Of a stretch of 64,000 nucleotides of DNA, positions 21,977-34,527 are shown piece after piece (within the stretch, counting starts at the first letter, position 1; the number at the start of each line of letters is the position of its first letter). The notes below the pieces were generated by a model, which saw only the letters and a list, made by a program, of their open reading frames with translations, was not told the DNA's origin and searched no databases. The stretch is from NCBI GenBank assembly GCA_025667525.1, contig CM046881.1:30081580-30145579 (forward strand), in the 5' to 3' direction. The position numbers and the translations under genes are program-made. This DNA is from Glebionis coronaria (Eukaryota > Streptophyta > Magnoliopsida > Asterales > Asteraceae).

Positions 21977-21988
21977 GCTCTGATACCA
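21977..21988 (-). other. Primer-binding site (initiator tRNA-Met)
   Basis: The minus strand reads TGGTATCAGAGC, complementary to the 3' end of plant initiator tRNA-Met. It is two bases inside the 5' LTR. Confidence 0.93.
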
Positions 21989-21990
21989 AT

Positions 21991-23260
21991 TGTAGAAACT
22001 AGAAGGGGGGGTGAATAGTTTCTTATATTTACTTGTTAAAATGTGGTAACCAAAAATCCTTTTTCAAAAACTTAGGCTTGAGGAAATATGTGAAATCTTC
22101 TTATGCACAATATAAACAATGATAGTGTAACTAAACTAATACTAACAAAAATATATCCACAAAGAATAAAGAATGATAGTGTAACTAATCTAATACTAAC
22201 ACATGTATATGCATAAAGAATAAAGAATGTAAAGAGTTAAGGGTAAAGAAAGATCAAACCGAACACCAAGGATTTATAGTGGTTCGGCAACGAAGCTCAC
22301 TCCTCGTTCCTACTCCACTCCTCGAGTACTCCTTACTCGAGAGTTCACTACACAACAAGCTCCTTATGGTGGAGAAAACCGTACACGTCGCTTAACCAAT
22401 TTCCGACTCTAAGCTAAAAGTCGAGCCCTAATCGTAGATAGGACCAATCTACACAACTATACTTAGTACATACACAACTTCCAAATAGACACAACTACTT
22501 GGATCTTCACAACTATGACACAACTACAAATGTATAAAATTAGATCTTCAATGGACCTTTGGTGGTGGACTCAACACTTCACAAGGATAGTGTTCTTCTC
22601 TTTGCACTTGGAGAGGAAGGGATGGAAGAACAAGATTCACTTCTTAAACAAGTAATAATCAAACAAATGATCAAAGATTTGAGTGATTAAAGAAGGGGTT
22701 TGAATCTGGAAATAAATGTGCAAAAGAGGTGAGGTGAAAAGCTGAGAATGGTCCACTATTTATAGGATAAAGGAGCCAACGGCTAGTTCTGCCCGTGGTA
22801 CCTTATCTTAGCCCGCGGTACCTTATCGATAAGGTACCGCCTAGGTGCTAAGGTACCGCCGGACTAGACTCCGCTCCTTTTTGTCCTTTAGTGGTGGAGG
22901 TCTTATCTGGATATAAAAAATATCCTGAAAGGATATTCTTAACCAAATAAGAATATGCCATTTTCAAATTTCAAATAATTAATTTAATAAAACATTTTCT
23001 TAAAAAGAAAGTTTAATAAAAACTTGTCACACTTAATAAAAAGTGAGTTTTAAGAAAAGATTAAATCACTTGATCACTTGATTAAGGTTAGTACTTGTTT
23101 ATCCACACCTTAAGTGAAAATGGGTAAAATGAAAAATACTTGAACTTAAGAATTCGTTTTTCGTTGTTTTTGTAAATGCTTGTTTTTACATATTGTCGTA
23201 ATCAAAACTAAGCGAGACCGAAAAATGCAAGTAACGTTTTTAGTCATTATTGCATTAACA
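21991..23260 (-). repeat. Sirevirus 5' LTR
   Basis: 1270 bp, TG...CA, nearly identical to 14111-15380. Visible differences include ggtgaatag versus gttgaatag near the edge, gtggtt versus gtattt, and aggata versus acgtta. The palindrome at 22815-22840 is conserved. One flanking half-site is mutated (GCCCGTGGTA). Confidence 0.93.
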
Positions 23261-23265
23261 TACAT

Positions 23266-23646
23266 CTTATACAATGCATCATTAGAGCTGACCTATTTTA
23301 CTAATTAAAAAAACAGCTTGTATATATTCATCAGAATACATCCAACTAAAAGCAATTTTCAAGTTGCATACATGTTGTTAACAATAGCCCTTAACAATAT
23401 CTAGAGGAGTCAAGTACACCGATAAGTTACGCTGCTTTAGGTATCCTATTATCACCACTATGCCACTATGCTTCAGATATGCTGTTATTAGCACTAAATC
23501 TACCAAATAGTTACGCTACTTTAGTTATTCTGTTTGAATGTGCAACAGAAAAATGTATCAGCAAAAGTGTGATGGCAAACTCTAAATTATGCTGTTAAAA
23601 CTCAAGTTCAGGTGTCTGCAATTCCATATTAAATATTGGGACAACA
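23266..23646. other. Host spacer between two LTR elements
   Basis: About 380 bp of unique, AT-rich DNA between the copia TSD and the gypsy TSD, with no coding signal. It was contiguous with 13240-14110 on one side and 34365 onward on the other before the two insertions. Confidence 0.6.
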
Positions 23647-23651
23647 ACAAT

Positions 23652-26262
23652 TGTAAAACCCGTATTTAAATCGAGAAATGTAAATACGTGGTTTATTTAC
23701 TTAAGCTATTTACGAAGAAATTATTGACGAAAACAAACGCAAGAAATTATATACAAGTATTATTATAAACAAGTTTTTTTTAAAAAAAATATATAAAAAT
23801 AAATAAAAGGAAAGGGTAAGGGGCCGGTTTTTTTTTAAAAAAAAGAAGGGATTATGGGCTTTAGCCCATTTTGGTTACACAAAATATAACGGGACCTTAA
23901 CCCTCTCACATAACAGACGAAAAAAAAAATATAAGATTAGGGTTTTGATTGTTTGGCCGCCGAGAGAAAAAAAAAGGGAGAGATCGATCCATTCTTTTTG
24001 TTGTGTTAACCTGTGTTTGTGTGTTATTCATTCTAAGGATCGTAAAGGTAATCATTGCTCCCTTTTACTCGTTTTTAATCACGAATTCTTTATGATAATC
24101 AAGGGAAATGTTTTTAAGATTGGTAATGATCATGAAATATTAGACATGGAATTCGGGTTTTTGTGTATGCATGAAAACCGAGACATCACCATGTCTCGGT
24201 GGTGTTTGTTTAATCAGGCCGCAGCCAAAGACCCCATTCGGGGTTGTTTTTACGTAAAACAGTGGGAAGGAAACCAAAAAGGGGTGTCGGGTTTGGCTTA
24301 TGGCACAAATACCGAGACACCAGGTCTCGCTGGCCCTTCCTCTACCCAGCCGTGACCCACACAGGGACGGCATAGGGTTGTGTTCAGCGACCGCATCCAA
24401 ACAACCCCAATCGGGGTGTTAAAATTATTAAGGGGTGCGTTTGGGAAGGCAGAAAACATAAGGGTGCGCTTGGGTATATAAACAGTGGGAAAACATGACC
24501 AAACAGTGGGAACCATATGTAAAACCAGTGGGAAATTGGGACTATTAAATGGATATGTTTAATAACGTTAGCGACAGTTTTACCGACAGTGTTTCTGTCG
24601 CAAAACTGTTATATGTATACAGTTTTTAAAAGAACAGCTTTAGCGACAGTTTTTAGTGACACAGAATTATGTCACAAATTCTGGTGGACAGATTTATATA
24701 TGTAGATTTATCATTATTTGTTGATTTGTTTAGTGCGACCGAGATGGGATATCTCGGTAGGCTCGGGACATTACTATAAATAATAAAATAAATATTTTTA
24801 TATTATACCTCGTTAAATTAAATTGTTTTATCAACGTTTAAAATATATTTTAAATGTATTAATTTAATATAGTTCCTTAATATTTAAAAGGGTATAATTT
24901 TATTAAATAAATTAAATTATTTTGGGAACTTCTAAATTAAGAAACTTTTTATTTTAGCGGGATACTTAAGGTAGTATTACTATAGCGTCAGAAATACGTT
25001 GTACCATAATTAATAGTAGAAAATAATACATTAGAATGAATTATTATAAGTTCAGATTTATCAGTTGGTATACGTACAGAATTTCAGAATCAAAATAAAA
25101 TGAATAAATAAGAAGCCAATAAGATCAGTAAAATTCCATAAACGAATATCAGTTAACTTATTCGCGTCCTTTATTCATGTAGCACGCGTGAAGCCCGAGT
25201 AGTATTCGTTCAGTCTTCCATTCAGTCAGTTACTGGACACGAGGTACGGATTTTTCGTCCTTTCAGTAAGGACTTCCTTTCTATGCATGATTAGGATTTC
25301 CCGTCTTCAGCCAAATGTTTTTCCCCAGTATATGTTTAAGTTTATCAGTAATCATATTAATAACTAAATAAATTTCCTGAGCATTATATACAAGCACGAC
25401 CAGTTTATGTACTAGTTACGGAGGTACCATAACCACGGCACTAGAGGCACCGGTGTCGTGACTCACATGCAGGAGAGTGATATCCTGCATCGTTCCACTC
25501 AGCTCAGCTTGGCTATTTTATCAGTATTATTAGTGGGGCGTATGGATGCATCCTAGGCTTATATGTGTTACAAGTTATCAGGGTGAATGTGGTGTGTGCT
25601 CTACATCCTTCACATTGGAGCTGATCCCTCCACCCAACACAGTTATTCAGAGGTCACCCCTCTATAGCATGACGAGGTCACCCCTCCAGTTATTCATGCA
25701 CGGTTGTTACAGCACGTGACCTATATAAGCTCTGGCAAATAAAATACAGTAAATGCATGTTTTCAAAATTTATAGTTATATTTCAGTATCAGTATATATG
25801 AATCAGGTTTTTCAGATTTTATGCAGAGTTCTACCACATGTTACATATCAGTCTTATAGCTTCATCATTGTCTTCTATTTCATTACTTTCAGTACATTCT
25901 TATCATGCTATATCCGCCCACTGAGCGTTATGCTCAGCCGTAGTTTTCTTTCATGTTTCTAAACGGCAGGTACACATGGACGATCTTAGGACTTCTAAGA
26001 GAGTACGTGCATTTGGATGGGAGCTATCCAGACTCCTTTATTTTTATGCACACATGACGTTACTTTACTTTGATTGTTTGGACACTGTTTCGTCCTTTTT
26101 TTTCAGTACTTAATCTTTATATTTTTTAGCTTATGTTGGACTACCGATGTTTAATTCCGGTACTTCCGTTTGGTCATTTAATGTTTAATACGTTGCCTTG
26201 CATGCTTTGATGACACGCCATAAATACACGTAACGGTCCATTTATCCAAGTGGGGTGTTACA
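23652..26262 (+). repeat. Tekay 5' LTR
   Basis: Begins TGTAAAACCCGTATTTAAAT and ends AAGTGGGGTGTTACA. It contains a strong hairpin (24177-24200), a cluster of GCGACAG inverted repeats near 24570-24680, and CTGAGCGTTATGCTCAG near 25920. A 136-codon frame at 23945-24355 is shared in part by the other LTR but is interrupted there, so it is not a gene. Confidence 0.93.
24177..24200. other. LTR hairpin
   Basis: ACCGAGACAT, loop CACC, then ATGTCTCGGT: a perfect 10-bp stem, also present in the 3' LTR near 32278-32301. It would fold in the transcript leader. Confidence 0.7.
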
Positions 26263-26266
26263 ATTA

Positions 26267-26277
26267 TGGTATCAGAG
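26267..26277 (+). other. Primer-binding site (initiator tRNA-Met)
   Basis: TGGTATCAGAG, four bases after the 5' LTR end. Confidence 0.9.
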
Positions 26278-26728
26278 AGCAAGGTTCGACCTGTAGGCTC
26301 TAAAACTTGACCTGTGACTAGTGGGTAGTCACCAAGAACTTCTTGTATTTTGGCGTCGTTATCTTCCATGCTACTCATGAATTTTATCTGTCGGATTTGC
26401 AAAATTTGGATTAAGTAAACGGTTGGTACAGGACTGGCCATACTTAATCGCATGTGCTTTTCAGCGAACATTTCGTTTTGGTGAACTGACCATAGGCGTT
26501 CACCCTTGCCGTTTAAATTTTTGTATGGATGAACTGACCATAGGCGTTCATCCTTACTCATGTCGGATTTATGTTTCAGTAAATTGTCATTTTGTGAACT
26601 GACCCTAGGCGTTCACCAGTATTTATGTCATATTTTATTGGCTATACCTTCGTGAATTACACTATGCATATTCAGATTTATTACCCCAGATTTTGGCAGT
26701 TTTATCAACTTATCCTCTTTTATTTCAG

Positions 26729-27890
26729 ATGCCACCCAGACGCGAAACCGAGAATGACCCTAACGCAGCTGCCATTGCTGCTGCTGTTCAGGCTGCTATA
26801 CAGACCATGTTACCCCAAATTCGTGAGGAGATCCGAGCTGAATATCAAAATGGACCTCAGCAGAATAACAACCCTCCTACTCCACCACCTGCCACTTTAC
26901 CCGCTTGGCTGGATCTGTTTAACAAGCAGAAACCCCGACTGTTTGAGCAGACTGTAGCTCCAACTGACGCAGAAGACTGGATCTACCATATAGAGAAATT
27001 TTTTGGAGCTATGGGTTGTGGTGATGTTTTCAAAGTTAGGCTTGCAGTTTACAAGCTGGAGGGTCCTGCTCTGCATTGGTGTAGGTCTCAGAAATTGTCC
27101 AATGGGGGAGATGCTTGGGAGCTTACATTGACCTGGGCACGTTTCAAGACGATGTTCTATGACCAGTTTTTCCCGCATGCGCAGCAAGCTAAGATGAAGA
27201 GGGACTTCCACGTTATTCGTCAGAATCATGGCGAGAACAGTATAGAGTTCATGCACCAATACCTCAGGATGGCTGGATTCTTAGGGGAGGCTGCGGGTAC
27301 CGCAGAGGAGCAAGCGAAGCAATTTCACTGGGCTCTTCACTCTAGGACTGCAGATATGCTGGTGAGTGCCACATTCACTAATGTGTCACAAGTATCTAAT
27401 GCAGCTCGGGACGTCGAGATGCTTTTCGAGAGGGATGAGCTCGAGAATGTAGAGCGTCCGGAGAAGAGGTACATCTCACCCAACAGACTTAAACAATTTA
27501 GTCCCATTATTGCTTGTCAACTTATATGTTATGACTTATCCAATTTTAATCTTACAGATACAGAGTAAGAGACCGATCCCAATCGGCTACTCCGCATCAA
27601 AACTACAGGAACCATGGTCAGTCTTATGACCGTAATCGATCAGATAAGAGGAGCGGCGGTGATAATTACCGCGACAGCTCCAACTCATCTGGCAGCTACA
27701 GGTGATTCTTTAAGCTCCAGAAATACTAAACTATCGTGTAAAACAGATCTTAAATTTTTGTAAATTCCAATAGAGATGCTGGACAGGGGCGTGACCAAAA
27801 TAACAGGGGTCAGCAGGTTGCCCGACCGGCAAATTCTGGTAATTTTAATTTCAGTCAGACAGCCTCATTTCAGGTTAAGATATCAGAATC
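26729..27890 (+). pseudogene. Tekay gag with two intron-like interruptions
   Basis: The start is ATG 26729 (MPPRRETENDPNAAAIAAAV). The retrotrans_gag domain covers WIYHIEKFFGAMGC, VYKLEGPALHWCRS, FKTMFYDQFFP and EFMHQYLRMAGFLGEA. After RPEKR the continuous frame runs into stops, but the basic linker continues at 27558 (YRVRDRSQSATPHQNYRN) and again at 27774 (DAGQGRDQNNRGQQVARP). The two gaps, 27469-27557 (89 bp) and 27702-27773 (72 bp), have GT and AG ends, are AT-rich, and both fall in phase 2 after AG so that an Arg codon is preserved. Unspliced, Gag would lack its zinc knuckle. A one-base shift near 27885 separates this from the next frame. These may be true introns or decayed inserts. Confidence 0.7.
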
Positions 27891-30800
27891 GTGACACGTG
27901 TTTATCATCGTAAATCAGGTTCTCAGCAAACCCGAGCTGCTTCTACCGTGTATACTTATCCCACTTGCATCACATGTGGAAAGAAACACACGGGACCATG
28001 CCGTCGTGGTACAAGTGGTTGTTTCCAGTGTGGCCAGCCGGGCCATCTGAAGAGAGATTACAAGAGCGGGAATGCTGCTGGTACCTCAGGCCAGATTCCT
28101 CAGATTTTACCTCCACCACCACCGATACCACCAACCACTGGTCGTGTCTACACTACTACCCGTGAGCAAGCAAATAAGACCACAGGTACCATTACTGGCA
28201 TTTTGTTTATACACGGACAGTCTGCATGCGTGCTTTTCGATACAGGCGCCACGTACTCAGTTATATCTACTTCATATGCTGTTAGAATAAACATGACCCC
28301 TACGCCACTAGACAGTGTACTTAGTATATCTACCCCCATGCGAGACTCTGTACTCATTACCCAGGTGTATAAGGATCTCCCTCTTGAGTTTGATGATAAA
28401 ATCCGTCCAGTCAGTGCCCTTCCTTTAGATATGTGTGAATTCGATATTATTCTGGGTATGGATTGGTTGTCGGTTCATCATGCCACCATAGATTGTCATG
28501 CTCACCGGGTCATCTTTGGTGATGTCCAAACACCATAATATATTCACCAGGGCTTCCTACCAGGAAAACATGTTCAGATCATTTCAGCTTTACAGGCTCG
28601 TACCTTATTATACCATGGTTGTGAGGGTTTCCTAGCTACAGTTCATGACATGACTTCTGAGACACCTTCACTTCATGATCAGCCAGTTGTGTCAGACTTT
28701 CCAGATGTCTTTCCCGAGGAACTTCCAGGGTTACCTCCCATGCGAGAGGTAGAATTTGGTATCGATCTCATTCTAGGTGCAGAACCAGTATCTAAAGCTC
28801 CTTACCGTATGGCTCCTATAGAGCTTAAGGAACTGAAAGATCAACTTCAGGAACTTCTAGAAAGGGGTTTCATTCGTCCTAGCGTGTCACCTTGGGGCGC
28901 TCCAGTTTTGTTTGTCAAGAAGAAGGATGGTAGTATACGTTTGTGTATTGACTACCATGAGTTGAATAAGCTCACTATTCGTAACCGTTATCCGCTTCCT
29001 CGTATTGACGATTTGTTCGATCAGCTTCAGGGTACCAAGCACTTCTCAAAAATCGATCTACGATCAGGTTACCATCAGCTGCGTGTAAAAGAGCAGGATA
29101 TAACCAAAACTGCTTTTCGCACGAGGTACGGTCATTACGAGTTTGTTGTTATGCCATTCGGTCTCACGAATGCGCCTGCAGTATTTATGGACTTGATGAA
29201 CAGAGTCTTCCACGAATTCTTAGACAAGTTTGTGATTGTATTCATCGATGACATCCTTATTTTCTCCAAATCTAAAGAGGAACATGAGGATCATCTCCGT
29301 ACAGTGTTGCAGATTCTCAGATGAGAAAAGTTATATGCTAAATTTTCTAAGTGCGAGTTTTGGCTGAATACAGTGGCGTTTCTAGGTCATATTGTTTCTG
29401 CGGAAGGAATCACTATGGATCCTGCGAAGGTGGAGGCTATCACCAAATGGCCAAGACTGACGTCTGTCACAGAGATACGTAGTTTTCTTGGGTTGGCGGG
29501 TTATTACCACAGGTTTGTGGAAAACTTCTCACGTTTGGCGTTACCATTGACCCAACTTATGCAAAAAGGTGAGAAGTTTATATGGACCGAGGAGAGAGAA
29601 AAGAGTTTTGAGGAACTCAAACATCGATTGATCTCAGCACCGATACTTACTCTTCCATCCGGTACAGGCGGTTATCAGATTTACAGTGACGCATCAGGAA
29701 AGGGCTTAGGCTGTGTTCTTATGCAGCATGGGAAAGTCATTGCTTATGCTTCTCGTCAACTGAAGCCGTATGAGAAAAATTATCCTACTCATGATCTAGA
29801 ACTCGCAGCAGTCGTTTTCGCCCTTAAAATCTGGAGGCATTATTTATACGGTGAGTCGTGTGATATCTTCACCGATCACAAAAGTCTCAAGTACATATTC
29901 ACCCAACGAGAGCTTAACATGAGACAGCGGCGATGGTTAGAACTGTAAAAAGACTATGACACTAATATCCAGTATCACCCAGGTAAAGCAAATGTAGTAG
30001 CAGATGCCCTTAGCAGAAAGTCAGGTATGATAAATGGCATCAAAGTTCAGGAAGAAATTATTCGGGACTTAGAGCGGTATGGTATTGAGCTCTTAGTACG
30101 CGGACAGAGGGGATACTGGGCTAGTTTGAGGGTAGAACCAGATTTACTCTCTAGGATTAAAGCCGCCCAAAAGGATGATGGTGAAATCTGGGCGATTATC
30201 CAGAACATTGACCAGCAGACCGAATTTCGCTTCGATGACGATGGTATCGTATGGTAGGGTACCAAACTCTGCGTTCCAGAAGACCCTGCTCTCAGAGAAG
30301 CCTTAATGACTGAGGCTCACAGCTCTCCGTTCTCTATCCATCCGGGTTCCACAAAAATGTACCACGATCTTAAGCAGCATTTCTGGTGGAGCGGCATGAA
30401 ACAGGATGTCGCAACATTTGTGTCTAAATGCTTAACCTGTCAGCAGGTTAAGATAGAGCACCAGCGTTCCAGTGGTCTTCTCCAGCCATTAGATATTCCA
30501 ATGTGGAAATGGGACAAGATCTCTATGGATTTTGTCACCGGACTACCACAGACTCAGCGGAGACATGATGCAATCTGGGTTGTTGTCGATCGTTTGACCA
30601 AGTCGGCTCATTTCATTCATATCCGTAAAGATTTCGCAGTCAGTAAATTATCAGAACTATTCACCAAGGAAATTGTACGGTTACATGGTACACCCTCAGA
30701 AATTATATTAGATAGGGATCCACGGTTCACTTCTCATTTCTGGAAAGGTTTGCATAAAGCTTGGGGAACTAGGCTCAAGCTCAGCACAGCTTTCCATCCA

Positions 30801-31566
30801 CAGACGGACGGTCAGTCAGAGCGTACCATCCAGACCTTAGAGGACATGCTACGCGCCTGTGCATTAGAATGGACAGGACACTGGGATGACTATATTTGCT
30901 TGGTCGAGTTTGCCTACAACAACAGTTGGCATGCTAGTATCAAGCGTGCTCCATTCGAGATGTTATACGGCAGGAAATGCCGTGCTCCTATTTGTTGAAA
31001 TCAGGTTGGAGAACGTTTGATTGAAGAACCATAATTGATAGAACTGACCAATGAAAAGTTCGCCATCGCTAGGGCAAAACTGCAAGAAGCGCGTACTCGC
31101 CAGAAGATTTACGCTGACAAGCATCGCAGAGATCTATCTTTTTCAGACTGGGGATCGTGTGTTCCTCAAAGTATCACCCGCACGCGGTGTCAGACGTTTT
31201 GGCCTCAAAGGAAAGCTCAGCCCTCGTTACATCAGATCGTTCGAAATCCTTGAACGTATCGGTGAAGTGTCATATCGGCTGGCATTACCACCTCAGCTTT
31301 CACACGTCCACAACGTGTTTCATGTATCATTACTCAGGGGGTACAACTATCATGAGCTTCACAAATTTAATTATCCATTCGATCAGATTCGAGAGGATTT
31401 ATCTTATATTGAGGAACCCGAAGTAGTTTTAGATCGCCAGGATCGAGTTATGAAAAGAAAGACCATTCCTTTCGTCAAAATCCTTTGGAGGGACCATACC
31501 GAGCGGGAGGCCACTTGGGAAACAGAGGAGTCTATACGGACTTCTTATCCTCACTTTCAGTTTTAA
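27891..31566 (+). pseudogene. Tekay zinc knuckle, protease, RT, RNase H, integrase, chromodomain
   Basis: In order: a zinc knuckle CFQCGQPGHLKRDY (last Cys replaced by Tyr), protease VLFDTGATYSVIS, RT ([53 protein letters not shown]), RNase H ([36 protein letters not shown]), integrase (H..H/CLTCQQVK zinc finger, WDKISMDFVTGLP, ILDRDPRFTSHFW, FHPQTDGQSERTIQ) and a chromodomain-type C-terminus (FVKILWRDHTEREATW). Stops at about 28536, 29322, 29946, 30255, 30996 and 31032, plus a frameshift near 31140, break it. At least 30996 (W codon to TGA) is a single transition. It would have produced the particle enzymes; the chromodomain targets integration to heterochromatin. Confidence 0.9.
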
Positions 31567-31685
31567 TTCGGGTATGTCTCTTAAGCTTTTATGTCTTCCA
31601 GCTTATTAGCATTTTCAGCTTTTACTCCAGTCAGCTTAAATATCTTACAATTCGGGGACGAATTCTTCTTTTTAGAGAGGAAGAA

Positions 31686-31750
31686 TTGTAAAACCCAGTA
31701 CGGTCGTATCCTTAATTCGAGGACGAATTATTCTTTTAGAGGGGAAGAAT
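31686..31750 (+). repeat. Duplicated PPT/LTR junction and polypurine tract
   Basis: The PPT AGAGGGGAAGAAT (31738-31750) abuts the 3' LTR. About 65 bp upstream there is a second PPT plus LTR start (GAGAGGAAGAAT then TGTAAAACCC). The same duplicated arrangement is seen in the related element at 46644-46711, so it is an ancestral feature of this family. Confidence 0.7.
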
Positions 31751-34364
31751 TGTAAAACCCGTATTTAAATCGAGAAATGTAAATACGCGGTTTATTTACT
31801 TAAGCTATTTACGAAGAAATTATTGACGAAAACAAACGCAAGAAATTATATACAAGTATTATTATATACAAGTTTTTTTTTTTTAAAAATATATATAAAA
31901 ATAAATAAAAGGAAAGAGTAAGGGGCCGGTTTTTTATAAAAAAAAAAGAAGGGATTATGGGCTTTAGCCCATTTTGGTTACACAAAATATAACGGGACCT
32001 TAACCCTCTCACATAACAGACGAAAAAAAATATAAGATTAGGGTTTTGATTGTTTGGCCGCCGAGAGAAAAAAAAAGGGAGAGATCGATCCATTCTTTTT
32101 GTTGTGTTAACCTGTGTTTGTGTGTTATTCATTCTAAGGATCGTAAAGGTAATCATTGCTCCCTTTTACTCGCTTTTAATCATGAATTCTTTATGATAAT
32201 CAAGGGAAATGTTTTTAAGATTGGTAATGATCATGAAATATTAGACATGGAATTCGGGTTTTTGTGTATGCATGAAAACCGAGACATCACCATGTCTCGG
32301 TGGTGTTTGTTTAATCAGGCCACAGCCAAAGACCCCATTCGGGGTTGTTTTTACGTAAAACAGTAGGAAGGAAACCAAAAAGGGGTGTCGGGTTTGGCTT
32401 ATGGCACAAATACCGAGACACTAGGTCTCGCTGGCCCTTCCTCTACCCAGCCGTGACCCACACAGGGACGGCATAGGGTTGTGTTCAGCGACCGCATCCA
32501 AACAACCCCAATCGGGGTGTTAAAATTATTAAGGGGTGCGTTTGGGAAGGCAGAAAACATAAGGGTGCGTTTGGGTATATAAACAGTGGGAAAACATGAC
32601 CAAACAGTGGGAACCATATGTAAAACCAGTGGGAAATTGGGACTATTAAATGGATATGTTTAATAACGTTAGCGACAGTTTTAGCGACAGTGTTTCTGTC
32701 GCAAAACTGTTATATGTAAACAGTTTTTAAAAGAACAGCTTTAGCGACAGTTTTTAGTGACACAGAATTCTGTCACAAATTCTGGTGGACAGATTTATAT
32801 ATGTAGATTTATCATTATTTGTTGATTTGTTTAGTGCGACCGAGATGGGATATCTCGATAGGCTCGGGACATTATTATAAATAATAAAATAAATATTTTT
32901 ATATTATACCTTTTTAAATTAAATTGTTTTATCAACGTTTAAAATATATTTTAAATGTATTAATTTAATATAGTTCCTTAATATTTAAAAGGGTATAATT
33001 TTATTAAATAAATTAAATTATTTTGGGAACTTCTAAATTAAGAAACTTTTTATTTTAGCGGGATACTTAAGGTAGTATTATTATAGCGTCAGAAATACGT
33101 TGTACCATAATTAATAGTAGAAAATAATACATTAAAATGAATTATTATAAGTTCAGATTCATCAGTTGGTATACGTACAGAATTTTAGAATCAAAATAAA
33201 ATGAATAAATAAGAAGCCAATAAGATCAGTAAAATTCCATAAACGAATATCAGTTAACTTATTCGCGTCCTTTATTCATGTAGCACGCGTGAAGCCCGAG
33301 TAGTATTCGTTCAGTCTTCCATTCAGTCAGTTACTGGACACGAGGTACGGATTTTCCGTCCTTTCAGTAAGGACTTCCTTTCTATGCATGATTAGGATTT
33401 CCCGTCTTCAGCCAAATGTTTTTCCCCAGTATATGTTTAAGTTTATCAGTAATCATATTAATAACTAAATAAATTGCCTGAGCATTATATACAAGCACGA
33501 CCAGTTTATGTACTAGTTACGGAGGTACCGTAACCACGGCACTAGAGGCACCGGTGTCGTGACTCACATGCAGGAGAGTGATATCCTGCATCGTTCCACT
33601 CAGCTCGGCTTGGCCATTTTATCAGTATTATTAGTAGGGCGTATGGATGCATCCTAGGCTTATATGTGTTACAAGTTATCAGGGTGAATGTGGTGTGTGC
33701 TCTACATCCTTCACATTGGAGCTGATCCCTCCACCCAGCACAGTTATTCAGAGGTCACCCCTCTATAGCATGACGAGGTCATCCCTCCAGTTATTCATGC
33801 ACGGTTGTTACAGCACGTGACCTATATAAGCTCTGGCAAATAAAATACAGTAAATGCATGTTTTCAAAATTTATAGTTATATTTTAGTATCAGTATATAT
33901 GAATCAGGTTTTTCAGATTTTATGCAGAGTTCTACCACATGTTACATATCAGTCTTATAGCTTCATCATTGTCTTCTATTTCATTACTTTCAGTACATTC
34001 TTATCATGCTATATCCACCCACTGAGCGTTATGCTCAGCCGTAGTTTCCTTTCATGTTTCCAAACGGCAGGTACACAGGGACGATCTTAGGACTTCTAAG
34101 AGAGTACGTGCATTTGGATGGGAGCTATCCAGACTCCTTTATTTTTATGCACACATGACGTTACTTTACTTTGGTTGTTTGGACACTGTTTCGTCCTTTT
34201 TCTTTCAGTACTTAATCTTTATATTTTTTAGCTTATGTTAGACTACCGATGTTTAATTCCGGTACTTCCGTTTGGTCAGTTAATGTTTAATACGTTGCCT
34301 TGCATGCTTTGATGACACGCCATAAATACACGTAACGGTCCATTTATCCAAGTGGGGTGTTACA
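31751..34364 (+). repeat. Tekay 3' LTR
   Basis: 2614 bp, nearly identical to the 5' LTR. It shares sequence variants (tttcctttcatgtttcc, caggtacacaggg) with the partial LTR at 56555-58377 and not with the 5' LTR. This shows that the latter was copied from the 3' end of this element. Confidence 0.93.
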
Positions 34365-34527
34365 ACAATTATGCATATGACTGTGTAATACCTTTTTTAT
34401 TGTTTTGAGCTAAAAAGTAACCATCTAAGACAAACCCATCTAATTATAAGCACAAAACTCATAACAATCCATGATAAAAACAAACCTTAAAAAAATGATG
34501 TTTGTAGTGCCGTTTTATGAAATATTC

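Larger units (their letters stand above)
14111..23260 (-). mobile_element. Ty1/copia (Sirevirus-type) LTR retrotransposon
   Basis: A 9150-bp element on the minus strand with two 1270-bp LTRs (TG...CA) and a 5-bp TSD TACAT (14106-14110, 23261-23265). The iMet PBS lies beside the right-hand 5' LTR and a polypurine tract beside the left-hand 3' LTR. The domain order protease, integrase, reverse transcriptase, RNase H marks copia. The long LTRs, several PPT-like runs, long gag with a coiled-coil tail and palindrome clusters fit the Sirevirus lineage. The LTRs differ at few sites, so insertion is fairly recent, but pol carries several nonsense codons. Confidence 0.93.
23652..34364 (+). mobile_element. 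Ty3/gypsy Tekay/Del-type chromovirus
   Basis: A 10,713-bp plus-strand element with LTRs of 2611 and 2614 bp (TGTAAAACCC...GGTGTTACA), TSD ACAAT (23647-23651, 34365-34369), an iMet PBS and a PPT. The order gag, protease, RT, RNase H, integrase, chromodomain identifies a chromovirus, and the long LTRs and pol sequence fit Tekay/Del. At least six in-frame stops and a frameshift make it non-autonomous. The duplication at 56555-64000 carries part of its 3' LTR. Confidence 0.93.

Noticed and set aside
21977..21988. tRNA gene
   Set aside because: Only the 12-base PBS complementary to initiator tRNA-Met is present; there is no cloverleaf.
23945..24355. 136-codon frame in the Tekay 5' LTR
   Set aside because: It lies wholly inside the LTR, is cut by a stop in the 3' LTR copy (32046-32366), and looks like leader sequence with hairpins.
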